Positions 1-13,941 of a stretch of 64,000 nucleotides of DNA are shown in pieces. The notes beneath the pieces were generated by a model. That model was not told the DNA's origin. It was given only the letters and a program-made list of their open reading frames with translations, and ran no database searches. The translations under genes and the position numbers were made by a program. Position 1 is the first letter of the stretch, and every line of letters begins with the position of its first letter. This DNA comes from Otis tarda (Eukaryota > Chordata > Aves > Otidiformes > Otididae). Location of the stretch: contig CM048554.1 in NCBI GenBank assembly GCA_026413225.1, forward strand, positions 73,400,463 to 73,464,462, in the 5' to 3' direction.

Positions 1-3000
1 AGTGGTCACCTTTTGGAAAGTGTAATTGGAAGTGGGGTAACTTGCACTTCAGCACTCTCTGACAGCAGTAGAATTGTCTTTAGAATGACTTTCCCTGCAG
101 ATCTGCATTACAAAAAAAAAAAACCCCTTTTTCCTTAATGCTTTGGATCTGTTAATTCATTTGTAATAAAGTCAAATCTTACTAAACTTGATCCTAGATA
201 AGTTCACAGCAATCAGGAAAAAAAAAAAAAAAAATCTATCAGAAATAGGAGCTTACACCCTGGCACAGCTAGGAAGTTGATTGTGAAAAAAGATCACACA
301 CTTGCAGTGCAGAAAAATCCTGCATGATGAGCTTTGGAGGTAAAACTGAATGAAATTTCTACTCAGAACGGCTTTTACATAACAGAGGAGATGAAAAACG
401 AAGATGTACTTTGTTCAAATTGAGCTACTTTTTCTTCATTTTAAGACATGCCTCTGTCTGCATTGCTTACCCTGTAAATATTTTCCTTTAGGTTAGAAAT
501 GGCTAGACTTAATCTTCATATTAGTGTCATGAGATCCAAAAGCTCAGGTCTTCCATGGTTTAGGAGTGTTTTTTCCACTTTCTTCATAGCTGCTGATTTT
601 GCAATGGACTTTTTTGTCCTAACTCGAGCTTCTCAGAATTTACTTTTTACTTGAATCACTTCTCAATCTATGTAATACTAGCCATTTAACCTTCACAGAA
701 TCAGCAGGGTTCAAGTATTTATTTAGTGCTCTCGTTGTCTGCAAGGAGTTATTCCTGCTAAAAGTAAAATTTAACTTTTCTCTTTAAAAAGAGGTGTATT
801 TTCACAAATTGTAGATTGACATATATTTTGAAGTCTCAGAATGTCTCTCTTAAGTTTCTCTGTCTGTTTCCTAGTAGACGACTTCTTTCAGTGTAAGGGA
901 AGCACATTTATTTGGTTCTCGCTTTTTTTTCATTCCCATTGCCTTTACATATCCTTGATTATTCCTATGGAAAAAAAATTATATTCAAATATTTATAATC
1001 TATTGAATTTGAAAGAGGATAAAGCTAATATTTTCAACAGCTTTTGAAAGCACCTTTAAAAACTACTTTCAATGTTTTAATGTACTATATCACAATCCTG
1101 TAGTGAACTTGGAGAAATGAAATTCGTATTACACAGACATCCCAACTGAATATCTCTAGAAGGAATTCTAGAAAAAATATTTTGATGAAAAAAAATTTAA
1201 ATTATAATGGTAATTTAAAAGTAAGTGTACTTCTTTTTGCAATACAAACGTAGGTTTTGGATGTGAAAGGATTTAAAAGATTTCAGGTTGCCCCTTATTA
1301 TGCTTCAGATTTCCCAAAATTAAGACTCGAAAGTTATCACTTGAAATCTCTTGTGCACTCAAAAATATTGTAGATTTCTAAAATTAATAAGCTCATAGCA
1401 TTACTAATTGCATAGCATTTTATAAGCACTACAGCCCTACTGTGCCAGCCACTACTCTGCAGACAGCCCCCGACACTAGCAGCTTGCATGCTAAGTAAAC
1501 CATGAGGGCAAATATTTTTCTTTTCACTTATCCTTTACAAACATTATTGACAATTTAGGGAATTAAGTAGTCATTTATGGTATTTGAGAATATAATTGCA
1601 CTATTTAAAATTCACCAGAAAGCAGCTGCCATTATTCCCGAGGGAAAGCCAATCATAAGTATGATTACAAAGAAGCTGTGAGAACTGACTTAATTGAAAA
1701 AAACATGAGGACTTCTAAGTAAAGATTGGGGGAAAAGTGATAAACTAGTTTTCTTGAGAATTCACAAAGAATGAAAGTGGGAAAGTAAGTATATACTGTA
1801 AGTTATGCTTTTCCATTATTAAATTTACAAGAACAGATATTATTCTCTTGCATTTTCCAAATAAATGTCATCAAAGGTTATTTAGATTTGATAACTTATT
1901 TTAAAAAAGAAACAAAAAAAATCAACTACATTGAAAATTACCCAAGACTTGCAACTAATAAATGTATCAGAACTTCTTCTTCCAAACCCCTGGCACAACA
2001 AAGAATCTCCTGAACAAATTTACTAGGACTTTTAAGAATATTCTAAACTTCCTGACTTGGTGGGAGAAAAAAAAAAAATTCACTCTTTGTTTGAAAGGAA
2101 AATACTGAAATACTTATCTTTTTGTTTTACTTGATTTTTTTTATTAACAATTTAAAAAATTTATATTTTATACTTGCATCATTTTTCTTATGTATTTAAC
2201 ATATTAATTAGCAGAAATAAAATTTCAACCTTCCCAAATCAGACTGTTTTTCTTTAAAAAATCATAAATTCAAACCGTATGCCTTTGTAAACCAGTCAAC
2301 ATCCATTTATTGACTTTTCTATTCAAATTCTCAATCTAGTAAAATGGAAAAGTTAATATTTACTATTCAGCTGAATGTTGCATCTCATTTTCCATTGCTC
2401 TGTTGCAGTGTTTTCCCAATGTTTCAAATATGCATACTTCTAGAAAATACTGCTTGATTTTTTTTTTTTTAATAAAAGCATGAAAGCTGTCTTCTAAGCA
2501 TATCTTTGCAGTAATTTATTGAAAACTTTTATTAGAGTGTTCCTTCCTTCTTCTTTTTTGAAAAGAGTTATAGGATAAAGTTTTCTGATGTGAAACTAAC
2601 AAATAACGCAACAGGGAAACTAGCTTTAGTGTAGCCCCAGTGAAATATCTCTCATTACCCTATGAGGTTACATAAATATTTGGATTCAGAAGAATTAAAA
2701 TACTTAACAGAACTGTGATCTCCTCCTATGGGAAACACAGAATTAAATTCAGAAGTTATGCATAGAGTAAATTGTATTTTTATCCTCACTAGACATAAAA
2801 GAAAATAAGTTGAAGAATACTTACTCGCCTTCTGGGTTTTTTTTGTTCATATCCTGGAAGTGTTAATTTAAAACGTCAAGTGTTGCAGCAAGTGTACAGC
2901 TGATACTTTTGATGCCTAAGTTCTACAGTTTAGTCAAACTCAAATCTTTCCTATTTCCACTGATGTGCCATTTCACACATATGTTCAAGTGGGGATTCAT

Positions 3001-3819
3001 AGTCTATATATCTCATCTAAAGAAGTGGATTCATACAATGAAGTAATGAACTGTAGCTGAGAATCTTTACTTGGAAGGGGTGGAGCACTAGAGAATCATG
3101 TCAAAATTGACATTCGGTATTCAGCTTCATCCTCTGAGAACACTTGCTTGGAAAATACTCTATAGTAAATGTCAGTGTACAGTTAAAGTATGAGGATTTG
3201 GAGGAATGGGATCTTTTAAATCTTACTTTTAAAATTGTTCTGAGTAAATTACTCAGCTAGTAACTGAGGAAGTGACTGGGATAGTCTTCCTAATTACTAG
3301 CCTATACTTAGCTTCTAAACCAATTAATGACTACATGTGCATGAATACCTTTTAAAAAGCAGCCTAAGAGTGACTCAGAATAACTTAAGAGACACTTTCC
3401 TGAGAAGTGAGAAACACAAAACTTGCATCAGAGAGAGATTTTGAATCCTTTTTCTCATATTCCATGCAAGTGCTGTTGGCAAGACAAGGTTTCCAGGTGG
3501 GTGTAATAAGCACCAATTGTTAGAGACATAAGAAGCAACCTGGGGTTGGGGGTGAAGTCTGAGCAGCCAAGGTTAGAATGGTGACATCTCTGCAGGTGAT
3601 GTTTCCGTTGTATAAGCACAGGAAATCAGCATCAGTTTTAGCCTGACCTCTTCCTTCTCCATGCCATATACTCTTTTTGTTAGAACACAAGATTTGGTAT
3701 CATCTATGCTCCAATTTAATAAAAGCTATTCATTCTACTTGTACATTGCATACCTAAGTTTCATTGATAAATCAACACCGCTAGGTGCCTGTCTGAAGCC
3801 TGTATATCCTGATGCATGG
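1..3819. other. AT-rich non-coding DNA, no gene seen
   Basis: No reading frame here looks like a protein; the longest is 68 codons with no recognisable motif. There are several A or T homopolymer runs, for example near 111-124 and 219-234. I recognise no transposon, RNA gene or clear regulatory module. Old, decayed repeats could be present below what can be recognised by eye. Confidence 0.7.
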
Positions 3820-4935
3820 GGAGCAAACAGGAGGAATTAGAGGTCTGCATGAAGCTGTTGGGCTACAGTCTCATTGGAATGACACTGTCTCTAGTAACAT
3901 CCACATAGACAAACCGAACGAAGCACAGCCTGTGTAAGTGGACAATGAGATGGCTTGAAAACTGGCTGAACTGCTGAGCTGAGAGGGTTGTGATCAGAGC
4001 TGCAAAGTCCAGCCAGAGCCCAGTCATTAGTACTGTATCCCAGGGGTCAATACTGGGGCCAATGCTGTTGAACATAATCATTAGTGATCTGGATGATGGG
4101 ACAGAGCATAATCTCAGCAAGTTTGTGGTGATACCACACTAGGAGAAGTGGCTGATACACCAGGTGGTTGTGCTGCCAGAAGACAGACTGGAGAAATGAG
4201 CAAAGAGTAATCTCACGAAGTTCAGTGAAACAGAAATGCAAAACCCTGCATCTGTGGAAGAATAACTCCATGGATCAATAATATTTTGGAGGACGGACAG
4301 CTGGAAAGCAGCTTTGAGGAAAAGCCCCTGGGAGCTCTGGTGGTTATAAAGTTGCCAGAAGTGTGCCTTTGCCACAGAGAAGGCATAATCCTGGGCTGCA
4401 TTAAGAAGAACGTTGTTAGCAGGTCAGGAGAGATGATCCTCTCTACTCAGCACTGGTGAGACTCACTTGGACTTCTGTTCCCAGTCCTGGACATACTGCA
4501 GTGATTGTAAAAGATTGTGTCGAATATTTGTCTCAACATTGTCGAAACATCAAACCACCACCCGAACAATGGCTTCCCATTATCTTGCAAGCCAGCTCCT
4601 GTTGTCTTGCAAACCTGAATGCAGAGCTGATTCCAAGAAATTTTGAGCCAGACTCTTCTTGGTGGTATCCACTGAAAGAAAGAGAGGTAATGGGCACAAA
4701 ATTAAATAAAGGAAACTCCCTTTAAAAAAATTAAAAGACTTTTTTTTTTATTGTGAGGATGGTAAAACTTTAGAACACTTGCCCAGGGGAGTTATGGAGT
4801 TTCCATGGTGTTTAAAACCCCACTGGATGTAGCTCTGAGTAGCCTGCTGTAGCTGACTCTGCTTTGAACAGGAAGTTTGACCAGATGATACCCAGAGGTC
4901 TTTCCAACCCTACCCATACTGCTGCTCTGTGATTG
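3820..4935 (+). mobile_element. Old CR1 LINE fragment, plus strand, internally deleted
   Basis: This is a diverged, 5'-truncated CR1 retrotransposon. Positions 3,940-4,200 match the CR1 reverse transcriptase region in wording and order: a segment reading like 'ENWLN', then '[10 protein letters not shown]', then 'ISDLDD'. The catalytic FADDT stretch near 4,120-4,140 is decayed. Positions 4,640-4,935 match the 3' part, including the run coding for the 'LPRG' segment and the closing 'gaggtctttccaaccc' block. Positions 3,820-3,895 resemble the endonuclease region, so the intervening part of ORF2 seems to be missing. About 130 bp at 4,505-4,640 do not look like CR1. Many substitutions indicate an old insertion with no coding capacity. 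The 5' edge is uncertain by tens of bases. Confidence 0.8.
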
Positions 4936-7578
4936 TCTTACTTCTGTTTTTCCACAATTATAGCTAAAGAAAATACCACTAACTATTGTGACATATTATA
5001 GACTGAAGAGAGGAAGAAGTTGAGCAATATTTCTTCCCCTGAGAAGCGTGAAAGAGATGTAATTTTTGAAGTGTTTCATTCTAAGATATAGTTCTTAATT
5101 GAAAGCTGAGCTCTGTTGTTAGGTACCTATCCATCTTTGAGGGACAGATGGGACTCAGAAAGTTCTACTCAGTCCAAACTCTGTCTAGTTTACTTGGCTC
5201 TATGATCAACGTCTTGGCTTTTGTGAATCCTTTTCTTAGGACACTAATTAAGTTAAGTGAGAAACTGAGGGTCAAAAATTTGAGGTTTTGGTGAGATACC
5301 ACTAAATGAATCAGTGGTAAAGCTTACAAAGACAGAAAAAGTGAGAATCTCCTTTTAAGATGTGCTAATTAATGTATTTCACAGATTTGTTAATTTAAAA
5401 TGTTATTTGAGACACTGGAGCATGCAATATATTTGGAAAAACAAGGTATTTCTTTCCAATTTTTGATGCAACTCTAGCTTGCTAGATTAGCATATAGTAG
5501 AGATAGGAGATGATCTCAGCTCTAAGTTCAGATCTTACAAAATGGAAGAACATTCTCTTTTCTTTCAATAAGAGCCTAAATACAACACTGAAGAAAGACT
5601 GTTTCTGATAGACCGGATTTGTGTCTTTCATGACATTACATATGCTTCCAAAGAATACAAGCATATACTGTCTTAACAAGTCAGAATAGAGTGGTATCCT
5701 AGAGTCCTCACTTCACATTTCATCTTCACATGAAAAGACAAAAAGATCCAATATGGAAATATCCTTTGCTTTTCTATTTGGGGTATAACTGTAAAAAAAA
5801 AAAAAAATCTAAGAAAAATTGTGTGACAACATAAATTTGGGCAGGATAAGCATACAATTCCAAACTTTAAATCCATATTCTGTACAGAAAGATGGTATTT
5901 TAAGCATGTTTTACTAGGAAGCAAATAATTGATTTATGATTTTGACTAACTATGGGAAATAATATTAAATCACATTGTATACTCCAGATCTGTCCAATCA
6001 GTTGCATGAACTAATAGTGGAGTTAAAGGTGTAATATACTACTGTGCATAGTATTCATCAAATCTAAGGCAATTTTTCATTCAGTGCAATTATCTATAAT
6101 CTTGTGTTTAGCTTCTGAAGAATATAATGTTCATTTGCTGGATATTGGAAAATGTCACTTTTTGTATCTGTACAGGTTTGTCAATTTGTAAATTTTTTCA
6201 TTCTAGCAGATGCATGCCTATCATCTTTAAATTATTTTCCTTAATCTTCCTGAAAAATACAGCTTCTTATTTCACTTTCAGTTTTTGAGATGTTGTTAAG
6301 AGCACTCATAGTGACTTTATGGTATAAATAATGAGTTTCTTTCATGTTTTCTTTCATGTGAGTTCTTGCATGTTGAGCTTGTGAGAACCATTTAGATGTG
6401 TTGTTGCCTTGTATCAATGGCAACCTTTCTTTTTGTCACAGGCACAGAGAAATCCAAGAAGAGATTAATTTTTGTAGGTGTATTTTTATATTATTTACCT
6501 ATTATTTTATAAAGAACTCTTTTCACTGAATCAGTAAGCTTCTCAAAAATTATTAACACCATGCAAAGAGGTATATTTTTTCCATTTGTTGCTGTAGCAA
6601 GTTCAGGGTCACAAGCGACATACCTGTTCCAGGGAAATGTCATTTATATCTTGCTTCATTTAGTATATGGGAGGAAAATCCAACTAAACAAACAGAAAAG
6701 CTCCAGATGACTGATTCAGATGCTGCAGAATATATTTAGTTAGGAACAGCATTTCTTCTGGGTTATGTGGATGCTGAAGACACACCTCTTTAGTTACACA
6801 AACATACATTATCCCTGTGAGACCTCTGGCACAGGATATCCTTCGTATAGATACATACAGTTACACACGTAATTACTCCACTTTTCACATCAAAATACTT
6901 TTTTTTCCAATCTACACTTCCAAATAAAACTCATTAGATTTAGCCAGACATCATGTTGTATCAGTAGGTGTTTCTTGTAGATAGCAATGCAGTCAGCAAC
7001 TTCTAGGAAATAAGGCCTGTTTATTGGAGTTTGACTGGAGATGCTCTAAGTTTCAGATTGATATTTCAAAATGCAGTGCTAGTGTTAATTTATTTCTTAA
7101 AAATTTTGCTTCCATCCATATTTTTTTCTGTTATTAATAATTTGGCATTGATACTGTTTATTGTTACTATTGCACTCCTTTATGTACAGATTTAGCTTGT
7201 TGTTGCAAAGAGCATTGCACTGAAAAGTTGATTTAATTATTGTTTAAAAGTACTCTTCTGTTTCCCAGCTGTATTCAAGGATTCACTGTTCCTTGTGAGA
7301 AACAGCCCTTATTATTGAGTCCCTCAATGAACTGAAGGGAGAGGTTGTATCCATTCTAAGCTTATAGTCTTCAGCAGCACAGATACAACATCATCACAAG
7401 CATTTTTCATTTAATTGTCTTTTGTTAGCCAGCTTGTCTAACTTCCAGGCTGCTGTCTATCCAGCTATTATTGCCTTGTCTTATTAACACGGTTTTTGAT
7501 TATGAGTTAAACTCCTCTTTTTGCTGAGTCAGTTAATGGTCTTACTGGTCCTTTCTGTTCGTGAAGTAGATCCTATCA
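4936..7578. other. AT-rich non-coding DNA, no gene seen
   Basis: Reading frames are all under 90 codons and lack motifs or plausible composition. There is an A-run at 5,793-5,806. No repeat family is recognised. Nothing supports an exon: there is no matched pair of splice-like sites around an open frame. Confidence 0.65.
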
Positions 7579-8020
7579 TTCATAGATTTGTGGAATTTTG
7601 GATTCACAGAATGGTTTAGGTTGGAAGGGACCTTTAAAGATCATCTAATTCCACCTCTCTTACCATGGGCAGGGACATTTTTCATCAGATCAGGTTGCTC
7701 AAAGTTGTGTTCCATCTGACCTGAGGCATCCACAACTTCTCTGGGCAACCTGTACCAGTGTCTCACCACTCTCATCACTAAAAATTTCTTCCTTATGTCC
7801 AATCTAAATCTATGCTCTTTCAGATTAAAACCATCACCCCTTGTCCTGTCACCTCAGGCCTTGGTAAAAAGTCTTCCTCCGTTTTTCTTATAAGCTCAGT
7901 TTGTATAATGAAAGGCCACAATAGGGTCTCTCCAGAGCCTTCTGTTTGCCAGGCTGAACAACCCCAACTCAATCTCTGTACAGGAGAGGTGTTCTAGCCC
8001 TCTGATCATTTTTGTGGTCA
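7579..8020 (-). mobile_element. CR1 LINE 3' end, minus strand
   Basis: Read on the minus strand this is the last ~440 bp of CR1. On the plus strand it opens with 'cacagaatggtttaggttgg' near 7,604 and the 'aagggacctttaaagatcat' block. It continues with the complement of the ORF2 C-terminal tail: the region for 'GNLEQRRCG'-like and 'PSLEVF'-like segments at 7,690-7,760, then the 'NRLSLANR' and 'LEN' region to about 8,010. It is 5'-truncated as usual for CR1, moderately diverged, and not able to code. The first ~25 bases (7,579-7,603) look like a degraded copy of the terminal repeat, so the 3' edge is approximate. Confidence 0.85.
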
Positions 8021-11000
8021 TATATAGTATATAATTCTATTTCTTATTATTTAACTTAAAACAAATTTCTCATCAATTTTTTTTTCATCAAATTTCTCAC
8101 CCATCTAATTTTAGTTTCAGTCCTGAAAGAAAACCAGAACATAAAACCTATTCTTTTATTCTTTAAAGTTAGAGCTTCACCTTTCACCTCATCACAATCT
8201 TTTATGGCGCTACACAAGCGCACACTAAGCAGCGGATTTTGCAAGACAAATGACTGAATACAAAAGGGTCAGAGAGGGCTTTTAAGAGCTTTCAGAGCTC
8301 ATGTGAAGAGAATGATGACAATTACTCTTTAAAAAAATTTATCTACAGGTATTCCTATGGTGCTCAGCAGTATGGCATACACTCCAAAAGCACTGATTAA
8401 TCTATTCTCATGGCAACCTTACAAATGAACCAAATGCTAGATTCTCCATTCACACATGGGCATTTGAGTCCAAGATGAACCCACTGAAGTCAGGAGGCTG
8501 CAGCCTTTCGTTGGTTAGCTTGAAGTGTGTTGCTGAATTTCAGAACAGCAAAATATGTAGCATCCAACTGTAAGTCTTTGGCAGCTGTGAGTGGTCCACA
8601 GCTGAGGATGCTGACAAATGCCAAAGCAAGCACTTTCAATGGATCATCCACAAGTGGACGACACATCCAGAATGTACATTCGGTTTTAAATTTTGGCCAG
8701 TGCGATTTTGCCTTAACTACTAGGGGAACAGTTACAATGAATCCAAAGTCAGGCGAGTATCTTACCCCACAAACGTCATGTTTGATTTTGTCATTTTAGC
8801 AGTTTAGATTGTGTTTACAGCCTACAGAGAGCAAACACTCGTACATTATAGGAGACAGCCTTCTCTATCCATTTTTTCCCTTCAAATGAAGTAATAGGTT
8901 TTATTATGGAACAGCTAGTTCAGCAAAGACTAGCATTTGCCTAGGTTTAAATTGGATGATCTAACAGAAATCAAGGGGAATATTCATTTGTTTTATGTGT
9001 TTAATCAGCTAGCTGAAGTGAAGCCTAAATTAATGAATGTGACCTGTGATTTGCGGGGCATTTGAATGCTGAATGTAATGCCAAGCACAGATTTGCAGGG
9101 CAGATCATGAAGATTTTTGCTTTCATGCTAGTCCCATCTCCCCTGCTGCGGTCCTGGCATCACTCAGTCCACTCAGCACATCCCTGCAGCTTCTGGCTCC
9201 ACAGAGAATCTCTGGTGCTGTACTGGGAGTCGAAATGGTGCCAGAACTGTGGCAGGAGAGAGGGACACGGCAGCCTCAAAGCCAGAAGGGTTGTGGGTAC
9301 TGTGTCTTTGCCAGCTGCAGGCTAATTCCCCATGGAGCAGGCAGCCGGCTGTGGCTGGGGATATGGGGTACAGCTTGGGGAATGGAGGAGGATGAGACAG
9401 CAGGGTACAGTACAAGAAGTGGGGTTCTAGTCACCATCTATCTTGTGGCTGCATCCATCCTTCATATTACAAAATTAACTTCTACAGAATTCAATTATAT
9501 TTTCCACTTCTTTGTCACTCATTCACAAAGTCTGTTAGAGCTCAGAGAAGGACTCAGATATCTGGCATCAGTCAAACAATGAAATAATAAAAAGTTTAGA
9601 AAAATAAAATCAGAGCTTTTATCTTATTACATCATGCTATGTTCCAAAAGAAAGAAAAACATTCTGTCAGGAAGTTACAAGACACCATATTTTCAAATCT
9701 AGTGATCTAAAGAGGCAGGTGCATTTAATGGAAGCTAGAAATGTACCACTTCTGAAATCCCTTTTCTTGCATACCTTGAAAAACTATCTCTGTCCTTTGA
9801 AAAGTTCTGCCATGTTTCGTAATCCAGTAACAGGAGGATGTGAAAGTCAAGATGCTTAAGCCGATTTTTCTGGTAGTAAAAGTCTCTGTTTAAGGCTTAT
9901 GAAAATGATGCCCTTGCTGCTTGCTGGCAGGTTTTGGCCACTTAATTAAGTAGAAAAACCAATATAGCATACAAATTACTGTCAGCAGAAATAGTATGTT
10001 CTTTCTCTTGAAATCTGCTTTTGTTATTGAACACAACAGGTCTTTGAAACCTGTTTTGATGCTCAGATGCCACAGATACTTTAAAAAACAGATCAGGTGT
10101 TTTAGGATTTTATGAAAGATTGTTTTTTTCAAACTTCTAACTACTTTACCACTACAAAGATTTCTAGTATTATATAGTATTATGTAATTTTTTCACAGCA
10201 CAATCTTATACTTTAAATCTCTAAATTTTCCCTTTTTTGGTGTCTTTTTTTGTTTTATCAGTGAAGGAATTTGGAGAATAAATGCAAGTTCTCAGTGCAA
10301 TCTTTGCTGAAACAGTTCTACTATTACTTCCTTTCTATTTTCTCCTCACCTGTATTCCTAAGGTATAGATTATTTTTGTTCAATTCTTGTTAACTTGCCA
10401 CTATATTAAATCCTTGTTAACGTATTTCTTCTTTTTTTTTTTTTCAGTTTCTATCTGCCTTTTATATAGAAAGAATATCAGCAACCTTTTCTAAAGGTAC
10501 ATATTTAATAAACAACCTGTCTTTTCCTGGCTTATTGAAGCAAGTAGTCTCAGTAAAACCATTTATTTTGTTTCTTCAGACTCTGTGAGCACTAACAGCA
10601 CTCCTGGACTAGAACTACTGGTCACATACTAACTCCCGGGAGCTCTTTCCCTACAGCATAGGAAGGCTGAAGACACTGTAAATAGTTTGTGTTGTGCTCT
10701 CTAAGAGTTCACTGTGGAATACAATCAGTCTCCTTTTTTAGCTATAATGCACCTTGTAGAAAATCCTTTAGGAGATATAGAAAATAATTAAAATATCTCT
10801 GTTCTATGAGAAATTGGGGAGGGACAATACTGAAAAAAATGTTTTTAAAAAAGGCTGCAAAACAAATATTTGTTGCAAAAAAATTAATTACCAGATGTAC
10901 ATAAAGTGATTACGCTAAAAGTAAATTACTGTATAACTTTTCCTCTTTTTTTTCTTAACAGCTTCTTGGATGACAGTAGCTTTGGTTTGGCTAGGAAATA

Positions 11001-12624
11001 ATATACACTAGAAATATTGTGGATTGACTGGGATTTTTTAGATATGAAGTTTTAGTGTGAAAGCATACATCCTTCTCTTAATTCCTAAATATCTCTTAAT
11101 GTATTAAAAAAAAAAAAATTTGTCAAGGTTGAAGTGAGGGAGAGGGAAAAAAGCTCATCAAGAAAGAGCTTCCTGGATCAGAAAAACAAAACTAAACAAC
11201 TAGTGTCTACAGGAAAAATCTTCTTTGTTGCCACTTATTCTTTACTTTCCTGTTCAACAGAAGAATAGGTTTAGCTGGAGGTGATTTTACAGTAAAAAGA
11301 CAAGTTGATCAATTAAAAACTTTATCTGAGTTAAATTCTGAACTTTACGAATTGTTATACAGACATTAAAAATGGACAATAGAAGTAATCTGTGGATTAG
11401 TTGGACTGCTCTAAGAAGAAATATACTTGAGTTCAATTATTGTACATACTTCTAATCAAAAACTCTTTTTATGTTTCCTCTCTAGGAGACTCTTGAGAAT
11501 GGTAGAGTAGAGCATGGGAACTGGGTGATGTTGGTGTACAAAGAAGCCAGCTTCAGAAACACAGATACATTGCTCCGAAGACACCCGTAAGGTAACTAAA
11601 GACGTTAATAAGTCAGTTAGATAGGAAGCTAATGTAGCACTTAGCAGAGCCTGGAAGTAGGAAGTGTAAGTCTATTTTCATGGCACCTGATGCATTCTCT
11701 AAACTGCTAAACATGGGGGTAATACCTGTAAAATGGCTTATAGCCACTGTCCCCTACTGGGGACTGGCACAGCCACACTGGCAGAGCCACATCAGAGGAA
11801 GAAGAACAGGAGTGGAATACAACTACAGTGATTTAAAGAAGAAAGCTGGGATGTTGACAATGTCTCTTTGTTCAGCTTCCAACAGATGTCATTTAGCATG
11901 GTTATTCTGAGTCTTTCTGATTCCTTTTCAGCTCTTCAAGTGACCTGCGACTGCTCAAACCCAAGAGCAGGTAATGTGCTGCAGCTTGTTCATGCTTGTT
12001 CATGCACATTTGGTCAACTAGATCAGAAGAGGCAGATGTGCTTCAATAAAATATTTCAGAAAACACAGCAGATAAGCTAAGCAAAGAAGATAGTGGTGAC
12101 AGAATTTGCCTTTCCTAACTAGGCTGAAGTCCAACTGTTGTTCCTGGCAGCAACAACCCAGACTCAATCAAACCCAGGTGCAGAATCAGCCAGCTTGGAG
12201 GAGAAGTGTGCTTACATCTGGCCTTTTCTGACTCAGGGCTCTGCTCAGAGGGAGGAACATGCTGTTGGGAGATAAATTTCCCTCCTTCTAATTATAGGCC
12301 TTGCCATCTTCTGCCCACTTCAAGAGTAAATCGCCTAATCATAAGCAATTCCTCTTCAAAGCTCAACACAGATTGGATGCAATTCCCTGACAACACCAAT
12401 CTGTTCACAGTATTGCAGGCAAAGGCCAAAATAACATTAAAGATCTTCCAGACTGCTGAAGGAGAGAGGATTGAAGAAAGAAAATTGAAAATACAATAGT
12501 AAAATACAAAAGACAATTCTCTTGCTACCTTTTAGCAAGGAAGATAGCTAATAACACTGGACTAGTTTATATCAACAATGGGACAAAATAGAAGAAGACA
12601 GAAAAATCTTCCTTTTCCATTGGT
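8021..12624. other. Unique AT-rich DNA, no gene seen
   Basis: No recognisable gene or repeat family. A more GC-rich stretch at about 9,100-9,420 has overlapping open frames on both strands (up to 115 codons, plus strand 9,235-9,582). None has motifs or splice context, so I treat them as chance. Polypyrimidine runs followed by AG occur near 10,431-10,446 and 10,940-10,961 but are not tied to an open exon. Confidence 0.6.
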
Positions 12625-12650
12625 AAACAAACAAACAAACAAACAAACAA
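12625..12650. repeat. (AAAC)n microsatellite
   Basis: About six and a half uninterrupted copies of AAAC. It is a simple sequence repeat with likely length variation between individuals. Confidence 0.95.
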
Positions 12651-13896
12651 CTTGTCACACACACTTTCACTTCTACTAATTGGTAAAGCAAGTAGAAGGC
12701 AGATGGAGACTTCCGATAATGATTTATTTACATCAGAAATCTTCAATTATTCAGAATGACCAAGTCATTCTCACTACTAAACTGTACAAGGAGAAGATCA
12801 CATTACTGCCGTATTTGCCTGTTTTTCCCCTCCTCCCTCTTTATGTTCTCTTGTGGTATCTGATTGTAAATTAGGTTCTTGATCTTGTTAGAGAGTTGTC
12901 CGTTCAAGTAATATAGTGCCCATGAACTGTCCTGCAGAACTGGAACTGCAGACTGGTGAGACAGATAACCAAAGCATTACTGACGGGAAACATTATGTTT
13001 TCCAAAATGGAAATAATGATGTGCTACTAGTACATGGTTTGTACAGTAGTACTTCAATCCTGTCATTGCTTTTTTTTTTTGGGAAACATCAAAATACCAA
13101 TATCAAGTGCAACAATAATAATAGAGCAGTATTATTGATAGTGTTTTTGAAGTGACGGTTGATCTCAAGACCAACATCTAATTTTACATTAATGTGTCTC
13201 CATTGAATGAAATAGCATTCTTCCCAATTTATGCCAGTGTAGAGGGAGAATAAAATTAGGCCTTAAATTTCATGCCTGCCTTGAACTCCTGGCAAGAAGG
13301 CTGGAAATAATCATCATATTTTAGCATTGCCAAATTGTTAAGTGTAAAAATAATAATTCTAAAAAAATTATCAAACTGTATCTCATAACTCAACTTTGCA
13401 AAGTTTTATTTTACTTGACAGTAAATAAGCATGAGGATTTATTTATTTATATGTTTGATGGACTGATCTATCAAGAATTTGGGAAAATATATCTCCTATT
13501 GTTTTTAAATTGCAAATAATATACTAACTTTATATCTAATTACCACATAAAATGGGCTAAATATATTTGGTGCTGCATAATTACCACTTTTCTATACTTA
13601 TGAGAAATTGTCAAACAATGAAGGTAGAGAGAATAGCAAAATCCAAAATTTAGAAGTACAAGAAATAGAAGAGAAAAATGATAGCCCGGTAAATCAATGC
13701 ACAGTCACTTAGTGCAGGTGATTCTGTAGTTGCTATACACTTGGGGAAACTCATTGGCTTCTCTAATTTGCACTGGGAGGTCAATTAAACACACTATAAA
13801 AAGAATCTGAATTATTTATACCTTGGAATATAAACACTGTAGCAGTTTGTACATACACAAAGTAAGAAAACTCTTCTTTAGTTATCACAATAGCAG
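12651..13896. other. Unique AT-rich DNA, no gene seen
   Basis: Only short frames (at most 79 codons) with no motif. A T-run lies at 13,071-13,080. Nothing else is recognised. Confidence 0.6.
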
Positions 13897-13941
13897 ATGT
13901 ACATGTACATGTACACATGTACACATACATGTACATGCATA
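13897..13941. repeat. Self-complementary alternating purine-pyrimidine tract (TGTACA-type)
   Basis: Forty-five consecutive bases alternate purine and pyrimidine without a break, built from TGTACA, TACATG and ACACAT hexamers. The tract is largely its own reverse complement, so it could extrude as a hairpin or cruciform or adopt a left-handed form under supercoiling. It is a simple-sequence feature; no function is implied. Confidence 0.85.

Noticed and set aside
8527-8799. 90-codon plus-strand open frame with fairly protein-like composition
   Set aside because: No recognisable family, no splice-site pair, and the length is expected by chance in 64 kb.
9235-9582. 115-codon plus-strand open frame in a GC-richer patch
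   Set aside because: Overlapping frames of similar size exist on both strands, no domain or signal peptide is visible, and there is no splice or promoter context.
12625-12650. Regular spaced repeats suggesting a CRISPR-like array
   Set aside because: It is a plain AAAC microsatellite. No direct repeats with unique spacers occur anywhere, and the sequence is vertebrate.
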